The notes beneath the pieces are model-generated. The model was not told where the DNA came from. It worked only from the letters and a program-made list of their open reading frames with translations, and made no database searches. A stretch of 64,000 nucleotides of DNA. Origin: Armatimonadota bacterium. GTDB taxonomy: Bacteria > Armatimonadota > Chthonomonadetes > Chthonomonadales > Chthonomonadaceae. Below are positions 59,852 to 64,000 of the stretch, piece after piece. The stretch lies in contig JAGWMJ010000004.1 in the NCBI GenBank assembly GCA_028871815.1, positions 248,001 to 312,000 on the forward strand. The letters run 5' to 3'. Position 1 is the first letter of the stretch; each line of letters begins with the position of its first letter. A program made the position numbers and the translations under genes.

Positions 59852-61213
59852 ATGTTTAAGAAGGTCCTGATTGCGAACCGTGGTGAAATCGCGGTTCGCA
59901 TTATTCGTGCCTGTCGCGAACTGAAGATTCGTAGTGTGGCTGTATACAGCACGGCGGATGCAGATTCTCTGGCGGTTTCGATGGCGGATGAGTCGGTTTG
60001 CATTGGGCCGCCGCCCCCGCGTGACAGCTATCTGCATGCTCCGAACATCATCAGTGCAGCGCATATAACCGGCGCCGAAGCCATTCATCCGGGGATCGGG
60101 TTTCTCTCCGAGCGTGCGAGTTTTGCGGAGGCATGCGAAGCCTGCGGCGTGAAGTTCATCGGGCCGCGAGCGCTCGCCATGGAGCGCATGGGCGACAAGG
60201 CCAGCGCGCGTGATGCCATGAAGGCGGCTGACGTACCGGTCGTGCCCGGCACGGGTGCGATATCGACTGAAGCTGAAGCCGTGCAGTTTGCGCAGGTCGC
60301 CGGTTACCCGATTCTGATCAAGGCCGCCATGGGCGGCGGCGGCCGCGGTATCCGGCTGGTACAGAACGACGAGGAGTTACCACGCGCCATTGAGATGGCC
60401 CGGTCGGAAGCCGCCTCAGCATTCGGCAGTCCGGACGTCTATTTGGAGAAGTATGTGGAAGAGCCGCGCCACATTGAGGTGCAGGTCCTCGCCGACGAGC
60501 ACGGTCACATCATCCATCTGGGCGAACGCGAGTGTTCCGTTCAGAACCACCGGCACCAGAAGATTGTAGAAGAGAGCCCGGCGGTGCAGTTGACGCCGGC
60601 GCAGCGCGCCCGGATCGGCGAAGCGGCGGTAAAGGCTGCGCGCGCCGTTGCGTACAGCAACGCGGGCACGGTGGAGTTCCTTATGGATCGGCGTGGCGAT
60701 TTCTACTTCCTCGAGATGAACAAGCGCCTTCAGGTAGAGCACTGCGTCACCGAAGCAATCACCGGTATCGATCTCGTGAAGGAGCAGATCCACATCGCTG
60801 CCGGCGAGCGCTTGAAGTACCGGCAGAAGGATATCCACTTCTCTGGGCACGCCATTGAGTGCCGCGTAAATGCCGAGGACCCGGCGAACGGTTTTGCTCC
60901 GAGCGCAGGCCGTATCCGGTCGTTCCAGATGCCCGGCGGTCCAGGCGTGCGCGTCGACAGCTGCCTTCGCAACAATCTGGAGGTACCGCCATGGTACGAT
61001 CCACTGATCGCCAAGATCATCGTTGTGGATAAAGACCGCCCGCTTGCAATTGCCCGAATGGTGCGATGCCTCGCGGAGGCGCAGGTCGACGGAGTGCATA
61101 CGAATCTGGAATTGCTCAAGACCATAGTCAGTAACGCGTTTTATCGACGGGGCGATATCACCACCGACTTTCTACAGCGGCGGATTCTCAATAACACGGG
61201 AGCGACACATTGA
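59852..61213 (+). CDS. accC: AccC-like biotin carboxylase
   Basis: A 453-residue ATP-grasp enzyme of normal size. MFKKVLIANRGEIAVRIIRA begins it; GYPILIKAAMGGGGRGIRLV binds ATP, and EFLMDRRGDFYFLEMNKRLQVEH carries conserved Glu, Asn, Arg and Gln. The conserved QRRHQK loop reads QNHRHQK (one residue longer, from Q231), and the usual VEHP is VEHC (Cys298). It carboxylates biotin using bicarbonate. ATG 59852 fits the family start; an upstream frame extension exists. TTGA overlap links it to the SGNH gene. Confidence 0.85.
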   Translation: MFKKVLIANRGEIAVRIIRACRELKIRSVAVYSTADADSLAVSMADESVCIGPPPPRDSYLHAPNIISAAHITGAEAIHPGIGFLSERASFAEACEACGVKFIGPRALAMERMGDKASARDAMKAADVPVVPGTGAISTEAEAVQFAQVAGYPILIKAAMGGGGRGIRLVQNDEELPRAIEMARSEAASAFGSPDVYLEKYVEEPRHIEVQVLADEHGHIIHLGERECSVQNHRHQKIVEESPAVQLTPAQRARIGEAAVKAARAVAYSNAGTVEFLMDRRGDFYFLEMNKRLQVEHCVTEAITGIDLVKEQIHIAAGERLKYRQKDIHFSGHAIECRVNAEDPANGFAPSAGRIRSFQMPGGPGVRVDSCLRNNLEVPPWYDPLIAKIIVVDKDRPLAIARMVRCLAEAQVDGVHTNLELLKTIVSNAFYRRGDITTDFLQRRILNNTGATH

Positions 61214-62529
61214 TCGAGACTCTAAAGGGCCGGATCGTTTTTCTCATGGCGGTCGCGACAGCGATAGTGTCGATGGCTGCCACAAAGCCGGCACGCGCCG
61301 ACGGCAAGTTCTATCTGCATAACGGAGACCGCGTGGTCTTCTATGGAGACAGCATCACCGAACAGCGCCTGTACACCACGTATGTGGAGAGCTACTGTGT
61401 TACGCGTTTTCCACACGAGCACTTCACGTTCATCCACAGCGGGTGGGGTGGAGACCGCGTCACCGGCGGTGGTGGCGGGCCAATCGACACTCGCCTGCAG
61501 CGTGACGTGGTGGCATACCATCCAACTGTTGTGACGATTGATCTGGCGATGAACGACGGTGGTTATCAGCCGTTCAACACCGGCCTGTTTCGAGTGTTCG
61601 TTCAGGGATACCGGCACATTATCGACGTTCTGGAACGTGACCTGCCGGGTGTGAGAATCACACTGCTGGAGGCGTCTCCATTCGATGATGTGACTCGAGC
61701 GCCGAGCTTTGCTGGTGGCTACAACGCGGTGCTGGAGGCGTACGGCGATGCGGTCGCCGAGCTGGGCCGCGAGTACCATCTTACGGTGGTGGACCTCAAC
61801 GCACCACTTGTTGGCGCTTTGGCGCGCGCACTGGTCGCCGATCCGAGCGAGTCGCAGCATATCATTCCGGATCGCGTCCATCCGCAGGCCGGAGGCCACG
61901 CGATTATGGCTGCCGCGCTTCTGGAAGGCTGGAACGCACCTGCCCTTGTTGCCAATACGCATATTGACGCGGCATCGGCCCGCGCGATATCCGCCGAAGG
62001 CACGTCGATATACGATGTCTCGTTCCAGAATAACAAGCTCCGGTTTCGTGAATCCGACCATTGCCTGCCCTGGCCGCTGGATACTGCGGCGGGCAATCCC
62101 GACATGGCGCTGGCGATGCAGTGCAGTCCATTTGAACGCGACTTGAATGAATATCGCCTGCAGGTCACCGGCCTGCCGCAATCTGTCGGCTCATGGCAGA
62201 TCGTCGTCGACGGCAAGCCGGCCGGTGAGGTTTCGCGCCAGGACCTGGAGCGTGGCGTTTCGCTCACCAGCTTTCCGGATCTGCCGGCAAACCAGCAGGC
62301 GGCCCAGGTGCTCGCGCTCACGCGCAAGCACAACGACATCCACTGGCAGCGCTGGCGCGTGGTGCAAACGCCACATGCCGTAAACGGCGTGCAGGTGGAT
62401 GCAGCCACTCAGGCTGAGATGGATCGACTGGATGCTCAGGAAAACGACGTTGTGGTTCAACAGCGTGCAGCAGCGCTACCGGTCGGGCATAACGTGACGC
62501 TGCAGCCGGCCCCAGCAGCCGCCGGCTGA
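61210..62529 (+). CDS. Exported SGNH/GDSL-family hydrolase
   Basis: A 439-residue protein with a signal peptide (RIVFLMAVATAIVSMAATKPARA). TTG 61210 overlaps the AccC stop and follows GGGAG by seven bases. Blocks I (FYGDSITEQ), II (SGWGGDRV), III (LAMNDGG) and V (PDRVHPQAGGH) supply the Ser-Asp-His triad and oxyanion residues. The C-terminal 200 residues form an extra beta-rich part (LRFRESDHCLPWPL). Probably an acyl or carbohydrate esterase. Confidence 0.88.
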   Translation: MIETLKGRIVFLMAVATAIVSMAATKPARADGKFYLHNGDRVVFYGDSITEQRLYTTYVESYCVTRFPHEHFTFIHSGWGGDRVTGGGGGPIDTRLQRDVVAYHPTVVTIDLAMNDGGYQPFNTGLFRVFVQGYRHIIDVLERDLPGVRITLLEASPFDDVTRAPSFAGGYNAVLEAYGDAVAELGREYHLTVVDLNAPLVGALARALVADPSESQHIIPDRVHPQAGGHAIMAAALLEGWNAPALVANTHIDAASARAISAEGTSIYDVSFQNNKLRFRESDHCLPWPLDTAAGNPDMALAMQCSPFERDLNEYRLQVTGLPQSVGSWQIVVDGKPAGEVSRQDLERGVSLTSFPDLPANQQAAQVLALTRKHNDIHWQRWRVVQTPHAVNGVQVDAATQAEMDRLDAQENDVVVQQRAAALPVGHNVTLQPAPAAAG

Positions 62530-62685
62530 GCGTCGCAGCGCCTCAATTGGTGAAACCACAGCGGTTGCCGCCAGTCTATAGAGGTGGTTGCCCTGCGCCA
62601 TCGATGCACGTACCGCTGCACGGTGGCGGCTACGCGTGTGCGTGCGCTGCCGTTCGCCAACTTTTTGCCATCAGGTGATCGCTTA

Positions 62686-64000
62686 ATGCCGTTTTATGTA
62701 CTCCGTTCCTCGCTGCTCACCGGGTTGATCCTGCTCGGGTCTACGGCCGCTTTGGCACAGGTGCCCCAGGCGATGCCGCCATCGCCCGCTCCGGGTCCCA
62801 ATCGCGCCGCTCCCACACCGGCCCAAACCAGGTTTGGCCTCACCAGCAACGGGAAGACCGGCGTCGAGTCCGTGGATACATCGCTCTCGTCGCCACTGAC
62901 GCTACAACGGGCTATATCGATTGCGCTGTACCGTCAGAATTCGATTGCCGTCGCCGGGTTCGGCATCGAAAGCGCCCGCCAGGGCGTCACCGTGGCGCGG
63001 TCCGCCTACTATCCGCAGGTGGTGCCAAACTTCCAGTACCAGGCCAATCTCACCCCGCAGCGGGGTGGTTCCTCCAACTCCAGCTCCACCGCGGATGGTA
63101 TCGTTGCCAAGGAGTTGATCCTGGACAGCGGCCAGCGGGAAGCGACGCTCGGGCAGGCACGCCAGTCGCTCTTTGCCCAGCAATATGCTTTTGCCGATAC
63201 GCGGCAGCAGGTGATACTCGCTGTTACCATCGATTACTTCAACCTGCTGCGTGATCGCGCATTGACACAGGTTCAGCAAGAGAACGTCCGCCTGCAGCAG
63301 ACGAATGTTACCAATATCAACACTCAGGTAGCGGCTGGCACCGAAGCTGCCGTGGACAAACTGCAGGGCGTCGCCGACCTGGCGAATGCGCAAGTTGCGC
63401 TTCTCCAGGCGCAAACCACGGCAATACAGGACGAAGCTACGCTGAAGAATGCGATGGGCGTTATCTCAAGCCAGCATCTGGATCTGCCCGCGTCTGAAAC
63501 ACCGGCAGCGCCGGACACAGCGCACACGCCACTACCGTTGGAGGCATGGGTCAACGCGGCCTACTTCAACCGGTACGATGTTCGAGCACAGCAGGATGCT
63601 TTGAATGCCGAGGGCTACAACGTGCGGACAGCAAAACTGAACGCCGGAATCTCGGTTCAAGCCAACATCACCGAGGGATACGAGATCGACCCGATCGCGG
63701 GCGAAGACCGCTCCTTTGTGGTGGCTCTTTCATACCCACTGTTTGACGGCGGACTGACCCGGGCGCAGGTGAAGGCGGCCGAGTCGCAGCAGCAGAGCGA
63801 CCGGCGCAATCTCGATGAACTTGAACAGAACGTGCGCCTTGATGTGGAACTGGCGTACACGGCGCGTGAGCAGGCGCGCCAGCAGCTGGTTGCATCCCAG
63901 GCGGCCGTAGCTGCCGGCGATGCAAACTACACCGCGGCGTCGCAGCGGCTTCGGGAGGGCCAAGGCACCGTTCTCGACGTACTGAATGCCGAAGTGCAGC
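62686..64000 (+). CDS. TolC-type outer-membrane efflux protein, cut by window edge
   Basis: The first 438 residues are present. A signal peptide (SSLLTGLILLGSTAALAQ) and a Pro-rich linker precede TolC repeats: LQRAISIALYRQNSIAV, ARSAYYPQVVPNFQYQ, VTIDYFNLLRDRALTQVQQENVRLQQTN, and in the second half VVALSYPLFDGGLTRAQVKAAE and LDVELAYTAREQARQQL. Such proteins form the outer-membrane channel of efflux or type I secretion, and show that the organism has an outer membrane. The ATG at 62686 follows AGGTGA. Confidence 0.9.
   Translation, partial: MPFYVLRSSLLTGLILLGSTAALAQVPQAMPPSPAPGPNRAAPTPAQTRFGLTSNGKTGVESVDTSLSSPLTLQRAISIALYRQNSIAVAGFGIESARQGVTVARSAYYPQVVPNFQYQANLTPQRGGSSNSSSTADGIVAKELILDSGQREATLGQARQSLFAQQYAFADTRQQVILAVTIDYFNLLRDRALTQVQQENVRLQQTNVTNINTQVAAGTEAAVDKLQGVADLANAQVALLQAQTTAIQDEATLKNAMGVISSQHLDLPASETPAAPDTAHTPLPLEAWVNAAYFNRYDVRAQQDALNAEGYNVRTAKLNAGISVQANITEGYEIDPIAGEDRSFVVALSYPLFDGGLTRAQVKAAESQQQSDRRNLDELEQNVRLDVELAYTAREQARQQLVASQAAVAAGDANYTAASQRLREGQGTVLDVLNAEVQ

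Overview
This window comes from a high-GC, double-membraned (diderm) bacterium. A TolC-type outer-membrane protein, FtsEX with an M23 hydrolase, a class A penicillin-binding protein and type IV pilus parts all point to a peptidoglycan-containing diderm. SteA/SteB-type proteins, paired DUF6785-type membrane proteins beside putative glycosidases, and many pseudo-sugar and esterase genes fit Armatimonadota best. This is an inference from gene content, not a measured phylogeny; Planctomycetota or a related phylum is the main alternative. I see no insertion sequence, phage, CRISPR array or rRNA.

Layout. 1-7.2 kb: a truncated esterase, a Gfo/Idh/MocA oxidoreductase, and a leftward run of HEAT, tandem YbjQ-type, VanX-like peptidase, two unknown genes and a dienelactone hydrolase. 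7.3-16.2 kb: carbohydrate region with a large GH42-like enzyme, a GHL15-like enzyme and two DUF6785-type membrane proteins. 16.3-25.7 kb: leftward genes for an MDR oxidoreductase, YfhO, TPR, rhomboid-TPR, CysK, Rrf2, MazG and a SurA/PrsA-like lipoprotein. 25.8-31.1 kb: PBP1A, FtsE, FtsX and an EnvC-like M23 protein. 31.1-38.6 kb: a leftward operon joining a BMP-type nucleoside ABC importer to a tandem-domain PTPS/QueD protein and FolE, preceded by an MFS gene. 38.6-45 kb: two tiny membrane ORFs, a cytochrome-like relic, tRNA-Arg(TCG), an SQR/NDH-2-like flavoprotein, DppA-like and M14 peptidases, and a peroxiredoxin-like gene interrupted by an in-frame TGA. 45.4-49.6 kb: ECF sigma factor, TatD, a sulfatase-fold enzyme, PilT. 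49.7-53.4 kb: SteA, SteB, GT2 and MraY/WecA-like transferases. 53.5-64 kb: FolB, NadA, RqcH, EF-P, a two-CW-like membrane protein, AccB-like, a pseudopilin, AccC-like, an SGNH hydrolase and the start of TolC.

The most interesting signal is the gene at 44367-45002. Its reading frame runs through a TGA exactly where the peroxidatic cysteine of the Prx-like motif FYRGxWCPYC belongs, and a hairpin with an AGGUU loop lies about 17 nt further on, as expected of a bacterial SECIS element. It is a candidate selenoprotein. Other notable points are an AccB-like protein whose biotinylated lysine is replaced by serine, two genes with strong Shine-Dalgarno sequences placed before CTG codons, two apparently leaderless genes, and the importer-PTPS-FolE operon.

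All coordinates and motifs were read by eye. Family names rest on remembered motifs, without database searches.
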